From SLQH01 sp964612995 (GTDB lineage: Bacteria; Planctomycetota; UBA11346): a stretch of 8,751 bases of DNA. Positions 1 through 6,249 of this stretch are shown in pieces. The DNA lies in assembly GCA_964612995.1 (NCBI GenBank), contig CAZTGE010000163.1:1-8751 (forward strand), written 5' to 3'. The translations under genes were made by a program, and so were the position numbers. Each line of letters opens with the position of its first letter. Positions within the stretch are counted from its first letter, which is position 1. Below the pieces are notes generated by a model that was not told the DNA's origin, did no database searches, and saw only the letters and a program-made list of their open reading frames with translations.

Positions 1-57
1 TCTGGCTCTGGCTCTGGCTCTGGTCGTGGCTCGGGTTCCGGCTCCGGTCCAGGTTCG
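1..57 (-). repeat. Hexanucleotide repeat encoding Pro-Glu dipeptides
   Basis: The first 23 bases are nearly four perfect copies of TCTGGC. They are followed by diverged copies to about position 57. Read in the frame of the FHA gene (minus strand) they encode alternating Pro and Glu with occasional Gly or Arg. The unit is six bases, so copy-number changes would lengthen or shorten the linker without shifting the frame. Pro-Glu repeats of this kind usually form stiff, extended spacers, as in TonB proteins. The full length is unknown because the window ends inside the repeat. Confidence 0.75.
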
Positions 58-815
58 GGCTGCGTGGCGAACACCGGTTCGGATTCGTCGGTTGCCTGGG
101 GGCTGTCGCCTGCCGGCGTGTCTGCGCTGCCGCTACCAGCCGGCTCGCTGGGCGTGTCGCCGGCTGGCGGGGTCAATTCCGAGTCCGAGTCGGGCGGCGG
201 AGCGATCGCGACCTGATCAGCGCCGGGCTGGTCCTGCGGCGACGCTTCGGTGCCGCTGGTGGCGGCGAGGGCGACCGGCGATTCGTTGTCTGGCAGCGGT
301 GTGGAACCGGCGATGTCGGCCAGGGCACGGGCGGTGGTGTTGGAGGGTGGCGTCGGCGGCAGATCGATCGGGGTGGCGGCTTCGGTGTCGGATCCGGTCT
401 CCGCGCTCCGTTCGGCGGCCGGTTCGAGGGCCGAGTCACCGGCGAGTGCGACCGACTGGGGCACGGCGGTGCGGGCTGCTTCGTCGGCGGGGAATCCGTC
501 GACGTCTTCGAGGCCCTCGATCGCCGCCACCATGAAGGTCGAACCGCCGGCAGCGATGGTGTAGCCGGGAAACAAGGGCCGCGGCTGCTGGACCCGCTCG
601 CCGTTGAGCTGGATCCCGTTGGTGCTCTTGAGATCTATGACCATCCACTGGCTGCCCAGCAGTTCGATCGCGCAGTGCTTGCGGCTGAGCTTCATGTCGA
701 GGATCCGCAGCTCGCACTGCGACCCGCGGCCGATGTGATAGCGGCGGACGGACTTGAGATGATAGGTGTCCACCTCGCCGTCGGATCGGATGTGCTGCAG
801 CTGCAGTGTCGCCAT
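1..815 (-). CDS. FHA-domain protein, N-terminal part (runs off left edge)
   Basis: Open reading frame from ATG at 815 to the window edge, about 271 codons with no stop; the C-terminus is missing. Residues 1 to about 95 form a forkhead-associated (FHA) domain, a phosphothreonine-binding module. The hallmarks are visible: IGRG at 28-31, LSRKH at 43-47 and STNGIQLNG at 64-72, which supply the conserved Gly-Arg, Ser-x-x-His and Thr-Asn-Gly of the family. The rest (about 105-271) is a low-complexity acidic linker rich in Pro, Ala, Glu, Asp and Ser, ending in a Pro-Glu dipeptide repeat at the edge. No membrane segment or signal peptide is seen, so the visible part is probably cytoplasmic and binds a phosphorylated partner. 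The start is supported by a perfect AGGAGG at 822-827, 6 nt upstream. The output domain beyond the linker cannot be seen, and no kinase or phosphatase gene lies nearby. Confidence 0.9.
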   Translation of the reverse strand, partial: MATLQLQHIRSDGEVDTYHLKSVRRYHIGRGSQCELRILDMKLSRKHCAIELLGSQWMVIDLKSTNGIQLNGERVQQPRPLFPGYTIAAGGSTFMVAAIEGLEDVDGFPADEAARTAVPQSVALAGDSALEPAAERSAETGSDTEAATPIDLPPTPPSNTTARALADIAGSTPLPDNESPVALAATSGTEASPQDQPGADQVAIAPPPDSDSELTPPAGDTPSEPAGSGSADTPAGDSPQATDESEPVFATQPEPGPEPEPEPRPEPEPEP

Positions 816-821
816 GGGCCG

Positions 822-827
822 CCTCCT
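822..827 (-). promoter_or_regulatory. Ribosome binding site of the FHA gene
   Basis: On the minus strand this reads AGGAGG and lies 6 nt before the ATG at 815. It fixes the start and shows that the FHA frame, not overlapping frames on either strand, is the translated one. Confidence 0.8.
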
Positions 828-915
828 GGGCGAGAGCTTGCGGTCCATCGCGTGTCGGGGCAAGTACGCGGTCGCTCCGGCGCCGACGGTGGGTCAGGGG
901 GCTTTTGCAGAGGAA

Positions 916-1138
916 GAGGGGGCGCTGCCCCCTCGCGGCTTCGCCGCGTCCCAGCTTTCTCGCTGTCGCTCGTCGCGCTCCACCGGCCGCAGGCCCCACC
1001 GGGGCCTGCTATCGCTGCGCGATACCGGCTCCGCCCCCCACGGCCTCTGTCATCGCTCGCCAGCTTCGCTGGCGTTGGGCCATTTTCGCCGAGAAACGCT
1101 CCTCTGTCGGCGGGTCGCCCGGCCTGGTCTGGCCGGGC
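916..1138. repeat. Cluster of short perfect hairpins in intergenic DNA
   Basis: At least six short, mostly perfect inverted repeats lie in about 220 bp: 916-934 (8-bp arms, loop GCT), 934-948 (6-bp arms, loop TTC), 989-1009 (9-bp arms, loop ACC), 1011-1023 (5-bp arms, loop TGC), 1058-1074 (7-bp arms, loop TTC) and 1117-1138 (8-bp arms, 6-nt loop). Most have a three-base loop. Open frames cross this stretch, but none has a convincing start or recognisable protein, and the hairpin density argues against coding. It lies downstream of the prepilin gene and upstream of the FHA gene, both on the minus strand, so a transcript from either strand would be heavily structured. It could be a REP-like palindrome cluster or a relic of repeat insertion. 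No T-tract follows the hairpins, so I do not call any of them a terminator. Confidence 0.65.
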
Positions 1139-1372
1139 TCCGGGTGCTGTGGATGGGCGGTTTTTGCTTTTTGAGGGCTTTATTATCGATGGGCTGGCCC
1201 GGATCCCTCATGAGGATCGTCGCGAAAAGTCGTAGCGTGCTGTCAGTACAGGGCAGCGCGACCGAGGCGAACCGGAGCGTAGCAGCACTACGTGAGGATC
1301 CGCCGACCGAACGAAGTCCTGTAGTGGCGGTGCGATACGGCTTTGCAGCAGTTGTGTCGTGAGGGATGCGGG
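1139..1372. other. Non-coding spacer with partial repeats
   Basis: No supported gene. The stretch contains an AT-richer patch at about 1158-1190, unusual for this window. It also has a near-palindrome centred on CTCATGAG at 1207-1214 and a 5-bp hairpin CGTAG/CTACG at 1278-1292. TGAGGATC recurs at about 1211 and 1293. The segment CGTAGCGTGCTG at 1231-1242 is nearly the reverse complement of CAGCACTACG at 1283-1292. The composition resembles a degenerate dispersed repeat, but only one copy is visible. The AT-rich patch could hold a promoter for the FHA gene, though I see no convincing -35/-10 pair. Confidence 0.4.
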
Positions 1373-1945
1373 CTAGGGCCAGGAAGGCTGGCGCATGATG
1401 ATGGCGTCGTAGGACTGTGCCACGCCGAGGGAGACGGCCTCATCGAGGATCTCCTGCGGATCGGTCTTGTCGCGGATGTTTATCAGCCGGGCGAAATCTG
1501 CGATCGGTACAGGGTCGGCGTTGGACCAGCCGGGCTGGTGGATCACCACCAGATTCAGATGCAGGGCATTGGCGTAGGCGTTGTGGTCATCGCCGGTGAG
1601 GTCGGTGCAGTACCGGACACAGTACCAGACCCCGGGCTGGTCGAGATAGGGGTACAGGTTGTCGATGCCGGTGTCCGGGGTATCGGCCATGCCGTCGCCG
1701 CGGTAATCAGCGGGTTCGCGCGGCAATGTGCCGGTGGTCTCCCTGCCTGCCCGCAAGCGGATCTCGGCCAGCAGCGAGCCGGCGGCGATCGAGCAGCGGG
1801 TGGAGAGCTCCGCCTCGTGACGGGCATGGACCCCACGCAGGAACAGGGCGTAGACCGCAGAGAAGCCGAACAGGAAGAGGCCGGTGGCCACCAGCAGCTC
1901 GAGCAGCGAAAAGCCGCGTCGGCTCATGCTCCGCGCAGGACCCAT
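1373..1945 (-). CDS. Prepilin-like protein (type IV pilin N-terminal signal)
   Basis: 190 residues from ATG at 1945. The N-terminus is a class III (type IV pilin/type II secretion pseudopilin) signal: a short basic leader ending in MSRRG, then FSLLELL with Phe at +1 and Glu at +5, then a hydrophobic helix to about residue 36. Prepilin peptidase would cut between Gly11 and Phe12. Proteins of this shape are minor pilins or pseudopilins (PilV/GspI-like) assembled into an envelope filament. The globular part (about 37-190) has no domain I recognise; it contains a Cys-x3-Cys pair (109 and 113) and an Asp-rich stretch around 83-95. The start at 1945 has AGGAG at 1956-1960 with 10-nt spacing. The alternative ATG at 1927 would leave a five-residue leader but has its purine tract too close. 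No other pilus gene lies in the window, so the partner system is unknown. Confidence 0.8.
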   Translation of the reverse strand: MGPARSMSRRGFSLLELLVATGLFLFGFSAVYALFLRGVHARHEAELSTRCSIAAGSLLAEIRLRAGRETTGTLPREPADYRGDGMADTPDTGIDNLYPYLDQPGVWYCVRYCTDLTGDDHNAYANALHLNLVVIHQPGWSNADPVPIADFARLINIRDKTDPQEILDEAVSLGVAQSYDAIIMRQPSWP

Positions 1946-1955
1946 TCCCACATCG

Positions 1956-1964
1956 CTCCTCTCC
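1956..1964 (-). promoter_or_regulatory. Ribosome binding site of the prepilin-like gene
   Basis: On the minus strand GGAGAGGAG lies 10 nt before the ATG at 1945. It favours that start over the longer open frame to 2089, whose extra residues look like translated spacer, and over the ATG at 1927. Confidence 0.55.
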
Positions 1965-2168
1965 GCCACATCGGCAACCCATGCTGCGCCGCACCCGCGC
2001 GCGCGCCAGCATGGAGCCGGATGCGCGTCGACCATCCTATTGGCGAGACGCTCTGTGGGCAGGGGTCTTGCTGTGGTGATAACCGGCACCGCGAATCATG
2101 TATACGCAGTCGGTGCTTCCACCGTTCCCAGGGTCTGCACGACCTGTGGCGGCGCGGTGAATCGGCCC

Positions 2169-2196
2169 TTGCCAGTCCATGGGTCGCTTCTAGATT
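2169..2196 (+). promoter_or_regulatory. Candidate sigma70-type promoter of oadGAB
   Basis: TTGCCA at 2169-2174 (5 of 6 matches to the -35 consensus) and TAGATT at 2191-2196 (4 of 6 matches to the -10 consensus) are 16 nt apart. They lie about 28 nt before the oadG start, giving a short leader that contains the ribosome binding site. This is read by eye in otherwise GC-rich spacer and has not been tested. The same spacer (1946-2223) must also hold the promoter for the divergent prepilin gene, which I could not pick out. Confidence 0.35.
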
Positions 2197-2210
2197 CCGG
2201 GCTCTCCCGC

Positions 2211-2215
2211 GGAGG
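2211..2215 (+). promoter_or_regulatory. Ribosome binding site of oadG
   Basis: GGAGG lies 8 nt before the ATG at 2224. It is the strongest Shine-Dalgarno sequence in the operon and marks the 5' end of the translated unit. Confidence 0.75.
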
Positions 2216-2223
2216 TCGCCGAA

Positions 2224-2466
2224 ATGCTGGACGCACTGCTGGTCATGATCCTTGGGATGGGCGGGGTCTTCCTGTTCCTCCTCCTGCTGATCCAAGCCAT
2301 GCAGGCGATCGTCGCCAAGTGCCCGCCGACGGCCGCGGAGCTCGCGCCGCCGGCGCGCCGCACTGCGGCAGCACCCGCCGGGGGTACCCCCACCACCGAC
2401 AACACCATCATCGCCGTCCTCCAGGCCGCCGTCGTGGCCTACGAGGCCGAACAGCAGCAGAAGTAG
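2224..2466 (+). CDS. oadG: Oxaloacetate decarboxylase, gamma subunit (membrane anchor)
   Basis: 80 residues, typical of the short OadG family. Residues about 5-30 form one hydrophobic transmembrane helix (LLVMILGMGGVFLFLLLL). A Pro/Ala-rich linker follows (about 34-56), then a C-terminal helix TTDNTIIAVLQAAVVAYEAE that matches the family pattern of an Ala-rich helix ending the protein. In characterised pumps the gamma subunit holds the peripheral alpha subunit onto the membrane-embedded beta subunit, and its C-terminus contacts alpha. Sequence conservation in this family is low. The call rests on size, architecture and position directly before oadA, the classical oadGAB order. The zinc-binding His/Asp-rich tail reported for some OadG proteins is not evident here, as the C-terminus ends in Gln-Gln-Gln-Lys. 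Six nucleotides separate it from oadA. Confidence 0.85.
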   Translation: MLDALLVMILGMGGVFLFLLLLIQAMQAIVAKCPPTAAELAPPARRTAAAPAGGTPTTDNTIIAVLQAAVVAYEAEQQQK

Positions 2467-2472
2467 GGACCC

Positions 2473-4269
2473 ATGGCCAAGAAGATCGAAGTCTGCGACC
2501 TCATCCTCCGCGACGCGCACCAGAGCCTCATGGCCACGCGCATGGGCATCGACGACATGAAGCCCGCACTGGCCGATATCGACAAGGCCGGCTACTGGGC
2601 CGTCGAGTGCTGGGGCGGCGCCACGTTCGACAGCTGCATCCGGTTCCTCAACGAGGATCCCTGGGAGCGTCTGCGTACCTTCCGCGACAACCTGCCCAAC
2701 ACCAAGCGCATGATGCTGTTGCGCGGCCAGAACATCCTCGGCTATCGCCACTACGGTGACGACGTCGTCGATCGTTTCGTCGACAAGGCGGCCGCGAATG
2801 GCATGGACGTGTTCCGCGTCTTCGACGCGCTCAACGACCCGCGCAACCTCAAGCAGGCCCTCGCGGCGGTCAAGCGCACCGGCAAGCACGCCCAGGGCTG
2901 CATCAGCTACACCGTCAGCCCCGTGCACACGGTCGAGAAGTACGCCGAGACCTGCAAGCAGCTGCAGGACATGGAGGTCGACTCGATCTGCATCAAGGAC
3001 ATGGCCGCGCTGCTCAAGCCGGCGATGGCGTTTGAGCTGGTCAAGGCGATCAAGCAGGCCTGCGGCGACGAGATGAAGATCCATCTCCACTGCCACGCCA
3101 CCACCGGCGTGACCATGGTCTCGCTGATGAAGGCGATCGAGGCCGGCTGCGACATCGTCGACACCTCGGTCAGCTCGATGAGCCTCGGCACCGGCCACAA
3201 TCCGACCGAGAGCTTCTGCGAGATGCTCGAGGGCACCGGCTACGAGCACGGCATCGACCTCGACCATGTGGCCAAGGTCGCCAGGCACTTTGCCACGGTG
3301 AAGCAGCGCTACGCCGAGTTCTACACCAAGTTCCAGGGCGTGAAGACCGACATCTTCCAGAGCCAGATCCCGGGCGGCATGCTCTCCAACATGGAGGGCC
3401 AGCTCAAGGCGCAGGGCGCCGGTGACAAGATGGACGCGGTGCTCGAGGAGGTGCCCAAGGTGCGCAAGGCCGCCGGCTATCCGCCGCTGGTCACGCCCAG
3501 CTCGCAGATCGTCGGCACCCAGGCCGTGTTCAACACGCTCATGGGCCCCTACAAGAAGATGACCGGCGAGTTCATGGACCTGATGCTGGGCTACTATGGC
3601 GAATGCCCGGCGCCGCGCGACGAGGAGCTCATCAAGCGCGCCGCGGCCGAGTCCGGCAAGGAGCCGATCACCTGCCGCCCGGCCGACAAGATCGAGAACG
3701 AGTGGCCCAAGCTCAAGAGCGAGGCCGAGAAGCTCGAGGGCTACAACGGCTCGGATGAGGACGTGCTCACCAACGCCCTGTTCCCCCAGGTGACGCCGAA
3801 GTTCCTCAAGGAGCGCAGCCAGGGGCCGAAGAACCTCGGCACCGACCCGGACGCCGCCAAGCCGGCCGCCCCGGCCAAGAGCGCCCCGGCGCCTGCCGCC
3901 GCCGCGGCCCCGAGCGGCGGGCCGCGCGACTACACCATCACCGTCAACGGGCAGAGCTACCAGGTCAATGTGGTCGCCGGCGCTGGCGGCGCGCCCCAGG
4001 TGGCCGCGGCCACCGCGACCGCGCCCGTACCCGCCCCGGCCGCTGCCCCGGCCGACGGTGAAGAGGTGAAGGCCGAGCTGGCCGGCAAGGTCCTGCGCTT
4101 CACCAAGGCCCCGGGTGACACCGTGGCCGCTGACGAGACCATCCTGGTGCTCGAAGCGATGAAGATGGAGACCGAGGTCTCGGCGCCCAAGGCCGGCAAG
4201 CTGATCAGCTTCGCCGTCAAGGAAGGCGACGACGTGACGGTGGGCGACACCCTGGCCGTCGTCGGCTGA
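2473..4269 (+). CDS. oadA: Oxaloacetate decarboxylase, alpha subunit (biotin carboxyltransferase)
   Basis: 598 residues, the usual OadA length. The enzyme transfers the carboxyl group of oxaloacetate to protein-bound biotin, releasing pyruvate, at the cytoplasmic face of the membrane. Residues about 5-265 form the HMGL-like TIM barrel of the carboxyltransferase. RDAHQS (13-18) gives metal ligand Asp14, CIKDMA (173-178) gives the carboxylated Lys175, and HCHATTG (206-212) gives ligands His206 and His208. The conserved carboxylase domain continues to about 450 (IPGGMLSN, TPSSQIVGTQ). A Pro/Ala-rich swivel at about 462-482 and 505-528 leads to a biotinyl domain at about 530-598. Its EAMKMET motif (561-567) places biotin on Lys564. 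The ribosome binding site is weak (GGGAC just after the oadG stop), so translation is probably coupled to oadG. PycB-type pyruvate carboxylase subunits share the fold, but flanking gamma and beta subunits favour the sodium pump. Confidence 0.96.
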   Translation: MAKKIEVCDLILRDAHQSLMATRMGIDDMKPALADIDKAGYWAVECWGGATFDSCIRFLNEDPWERLRTFRDNLPNTKRMMLLRGQNILGYRHYGDDVVDRFVDKAAANGMDVFRVFDALNDPRNLKQALAAVKRTGKHAQGCISYTVSPVHTVEKYAETCKQLQDMEVDSICIKDMAALLKPAMAFELVKAIKQACGDEMKIHLHCHATTGVTMVSLMKAIEAGCDIVDTSVSSMSLGTGHNPTESFCEMLEGTGYEHGIDLDHVAKVARHFATVKQRYAEFYTKFQGVKTDIFQSQIPGGMLSNMEGQLKAQGAGDKMDAVLEEVPKVRKAAGYPPLVTPSSQIVGTQAVFNTLMGPYKKMTGEFMDLMLGYYGECPAPRDEELIKRAAAESGKEPITCRPADKIENEWPKLKSEAEKLEGYNGSDEDVLTNALFPQVTPKFLKERSQGPKNLGTDPDAAKPAAPAKSAPAPAAAAAPSGGPRDYTITVNGQSYQVNVVAGAGGAPQVAAATATAPVPAPAAAPADGEEVKAELAGKVLRFTKAPGDTVAADETILVLEAMKMETEVSAPKAGKLISFAVKEGDDVTVGDTLAVVG

Positions 4270-4290
4270 ATCGGGATCTCCGCTCCCATG

Positions 4291-4312
4291 GCCCGCCCGT
4301 CAACGGGCGGGC
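4291..4312 (+). promoter_or_regulatory. Perfect hairpin between oadA and oadB
   Basis: GCCCGCCCGT and ACGGGCGGGC form a perfect 10-bp inverted repeat around CA; effectively a 9-bp GC stem with a TCAA tetraloop. It lies in the 81-nt gap after the oadA stop. No T-tract follows, so it is not a standard terminator. It could protect the upstream mRNA from 3' decay or attenuate read-through, lowering oadB relative to oadA. The longer open frame starting at 4288 would place this stem at its own start, another reason to begin OadB at 4351. Confidence 0.6.
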
Positions 4313-4350
4313 TGCACCAGCGCCCCGCGCCCCGCGAAGGACTGCGACGA

Positions 4351-6051
4351 ATGATCCGAGCCATTCTCCTCGTGCTGAGTGTCGCGGTTGCCGGCGGACT
4401 CCATGCCGCCAGCGGCCCCGAACTGCCCCCGTTGCCCGATGTGGTCTGCGACGCCGACGGTGGCATCGAGAGTTGCGCCGAGCGTCTGGTCCGTCTGCCC
4501 AAGGAACGCGCCGATGCCAAGGCCCTGATCTTCGGGTGGAACAAGGCCCAGCACGCCGCCGGCAATCCCGGCGGTCTGGTGCCGACCCTGCGCGAGCTCT
4601 ATGGGGCCGGCAGCGAGACGACCATCTACGGCAGCGGCTGGTCGCTTCCCGACGCTGAGGAACAGTATGGCGAGCGGCACTGGCAGGAGCTCGGCGAGCT
4701 GGGTTTCGACCTGCGGCGCCACCCGGTCTACCCACGTCTGAGTCTGCTGCTGGTACCGGCCGGTCAGGAACAGCTGGCTGCGCGCATCCAGGGCTTCGCC
4801 AACGCGAGCTGGCAGGAGAGCGGCCACGCCCAGGCGATCTGGACGCCAGCCGATGACGCGGTGGTCGACGAGGCGCTGAGCTTCGGCGGCGCTTTCAAGA
4901 ATCTCGGACGTTCCTCGGGCCTGGCCAACATGAGCCTGGGCAACTACATCATGATCGGCATCGGTCTGCTGCTCTACTGGCTGGCCATCGTCAAGGGCTT
5001 CGAACCGCTGCTGCTGATCACCATCGCCACCGGCTGCATCTTCGTCAACGCCGGTGGCGCGGGAATGGGCAATGCTCCCACGGCCGACAGCGCGGGCGGT
5101 ATCCTGTGGTATTTCTTCGATGGCGGCATCGAGACCGGCATCTTCCCCTTGTTGATCTTCCTCGGCGTGGGTGCGCTGACCGACTTCGGTCCGCTGTTGG
5201 CCAACCCATGGAGCGCCATCCTCGGCGCCGCGGCCCAGTTCGGCATCTTCGGCAGCTTCTTCCTCGCCGTCGTCGGCTGGACGCTGTTCTACGGCGACAC
5301 CATGACGCCGATGCAGATCCTGCGCGAAGCCGGCGCGATCGCGATCATCGGCGGTGCCGACGGTCCGACCTCCATCTACACCGCCGCGCGTCTGGCGCCG
5401 GACCTGCTCGGCGCGATCGCCGTGGCCGCTTATAGCTACATGGCTCTGGTGCCGGTGATCCAGCCCCCGGTCATGCGCTTCTTCACCAATGACGACGAGC
5501 GCAAGATCATGATGCAGCAGGCCAAACCGGTCTCGAAGCGGGCGCGGATCGTGTTCCCGGTCGTGACCACCGGCCTGTGCATCCTGCTGCTGCCGGACGC
5601 GGTGCCGCTGGTCGGCATGCTGATGTTCGGCAACATCCTGCGCGAGTGCGGCGTGGCCGACCGCCTGAGCAAGGCGGCGCAGAACGAGCTGATCAACCTC
5701 GTGACCATCGCGCTCGGCCTGTCGGTCGGCATGAAGATGAGCAGCGACAAGTTCCTCGACGGCAAGACCTTGATGATCCTGTTGCTCGGCGTGGTCGCCT
5801 TCGTCATCGGCACCGCGGTCGGCGTTCTCTTCGGCAAGGCGATGTGCCGCATGACCGGTGGCAAGGTCAACCCGCTGATCGGTTCGGCCGGTGTCAGCGC
5901 CGTGCCGATGGCCGCCCGGGTGAGCCAGAACGAGGGCGCGAAGTACAACCGCCGCAACTTCCTGCTCATGCACGCCATGGGCCCGAACGTCGCCGGCGTG
6001 ATCGGCTCCGCGGTCGCCGCTGGTATCCTCATCAGCCTGCTGGCCAAGTAA
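4351..6051 (+). CDS. oadB: Oxaloacetate decarboxylase, beta subunit, with N-terminal extension
   Basis: 566 residues from ATG at 4351 (GAAGG at 4336-4340, 10 nt upstream). It is the integral membrane subunit that decarboxylates carboxybiotin and drives Na+ out of the cell. From about residue 190 it follows the family closely: LGNYIMIGIGLLLYWLAI, KGFEPLLL, GVGALTDFGPLLANP, IIGGADGPTSIY, SYMALVPVIQPP and NPLIGSAGVSAVPMAAR. By alignment from memory to the Klebsiella protein, the functional residues are all kept: Asp337, Tyr363, Asn507, Gly511, Ser516 and Arg523 (Klebsiella D203, Y229, N373, G377, S382, R389). Unusually, it begins with a signal peptide (MIRAILLVLSVAVAGGLHA, about 1-19), followed by a roughly 170-residue soluble region with two early Cys (33 and 42) and no domain I recognise; classical OadB is about 430 residues and starts near the first membrane helix. 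The frame is also open upstream to ATG 4288, but that start crosses the hairpin. Confidence 0.94.
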   Translation: MIRAILLVLSVAVAGGLHAASGPELPPLPDVVCDADGGIESCAERLVRLPKERADAKALIFGWNKAQHAAGNPGGLVPTLRELYGAGSETTIYGSGWSLPDAEEQYGERHWQELGELGFDLRRHPVYPRLSLLLVPAGQEQLAARIQGFANASWQESGHAQAIWTPADDAVVDEALSFGGAFKNLGRSSGLANMSLGNYIMIGIGLLLYWLAIVKGFEPLLLITIATGCIFVNAGGAGMGNAPTADSAGGILWYFFDGGIETGIFPLLIFLGVGALTDFGPLLANPWSAILGAAAQFGIFGSFFLAVVGWTLFYGDTMTPMQILREAGAIAIIGGADGPTSIYTAARLAPDLLGAIAVAAYSYMALVPVIQPPVMRFFTNDDERKIMMQQAKPVSKRARIVFPVVTTGLCILLLPDAVPLVGMLMFGNILRECGVADRLSKAAQNELINLVTIALGLSVGMKMSSDKFLDGKTLMILLLGVVAFVIGTAVGVLFGKAMCRMTGGKVNPLIGSAGVSAVPMAARVSQNEGAKYNRRNFLLMHAMGPNVAGVIGSAVAAGILISLLAK

Positions 6052-6068
6052 GCCGCGCGTCGCTGGCG

Positions 6069-6113
6069 CACACGCGAAGCCCGTCCGGTGATCCGGGCGG
6101 GCTTCGTCGTGTG
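6069..6113 (+). terminator. Terminator-like hairpin after oadB
   Basis: GAAGCCCGTCCGG (6076-6088) and CCGGGCGGGCTTC (6093-6105) pair over 13 bp with one G-U pair and a TGAT loop. An outer CACACG/CGTGTG pair (6069-6074 and 6108-6113) extends the stem across a small internal bulge. It begins 17 nt after the oadB stop. The bases after it are only moderately T-rich, so it is a strong stem but not a textbook intrinsic terminator. It may serve both converging transcripts. Confidence 0.7.
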
Positions 6114-6249
6114 TTCAGCCGCCGGAAGGCAGGTCTCTGCTGGTACCTGCAGGTAGCGCCACGCCGCCGGATGCCAGCGCGCCAGACTTTCGAGCACCGT
6201 AACTGCTCAGGGGCTGGCCCATGTCGTCTGCAGTGCGTCGTTTGGTGGT
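6114..6249. other. Convergent intergenic spacer with a palindrome and a repeat copy
   Basis: This lies between the 3' ends of oadB and the minus-strand membrane gene. It holds a perfect 12-bp palindrome TACCTGCAGGTA at 6144-6155. It also holds GTAACTGCTCAGG at 6199-6211, one base different from the two GTAACTACTCAGG copies at the right end of the window. No gene is supported. Confidence 0.5.

Noticed and set aside
436..999. Open frame of 187 codons, minus strand, overlapping the FHA start
   Set aside because: It is another frame of the FHA gene. Its translation is Arg/Pro/Ala-rich without motifs, while the FHA frame has clear family motifs and a perfect ribosome binding site.
916..1138. CRISPR array
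   Set aside because: The palindromes differ from one another in sequence and spacing; there are no identical repeats with regular spacers and no cas genes.
675..1362. Several plus-strand open frames through the 816-1372 spacer
   Set aside because: They overlap the FHA gene antisense, lack start signals, and cross the hairpin cluster; high GC alone produces such frames.
1139..1372. Intrinsic terminator for the prepilin gene
   Set aside because: No stem followed by a T-run on the minus strand just past the stop at 1373; the hairpins further on lack T-tracts.
1924..3288. 454-codon minus-strand frame opposite oadG and oadA
   Set aside because: Antisense to strongly supported oadG/oadA; its His/Asp/Val/Ala-rich translation is typical of shadow frames in GC-rich genes.
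4300..5973. 557-codon minus-strand frame opposite oadB
   Set aside because: Antisense shadow of oadB with low-complexity His/Asp/Gln-rich translation and no recognisable domain.
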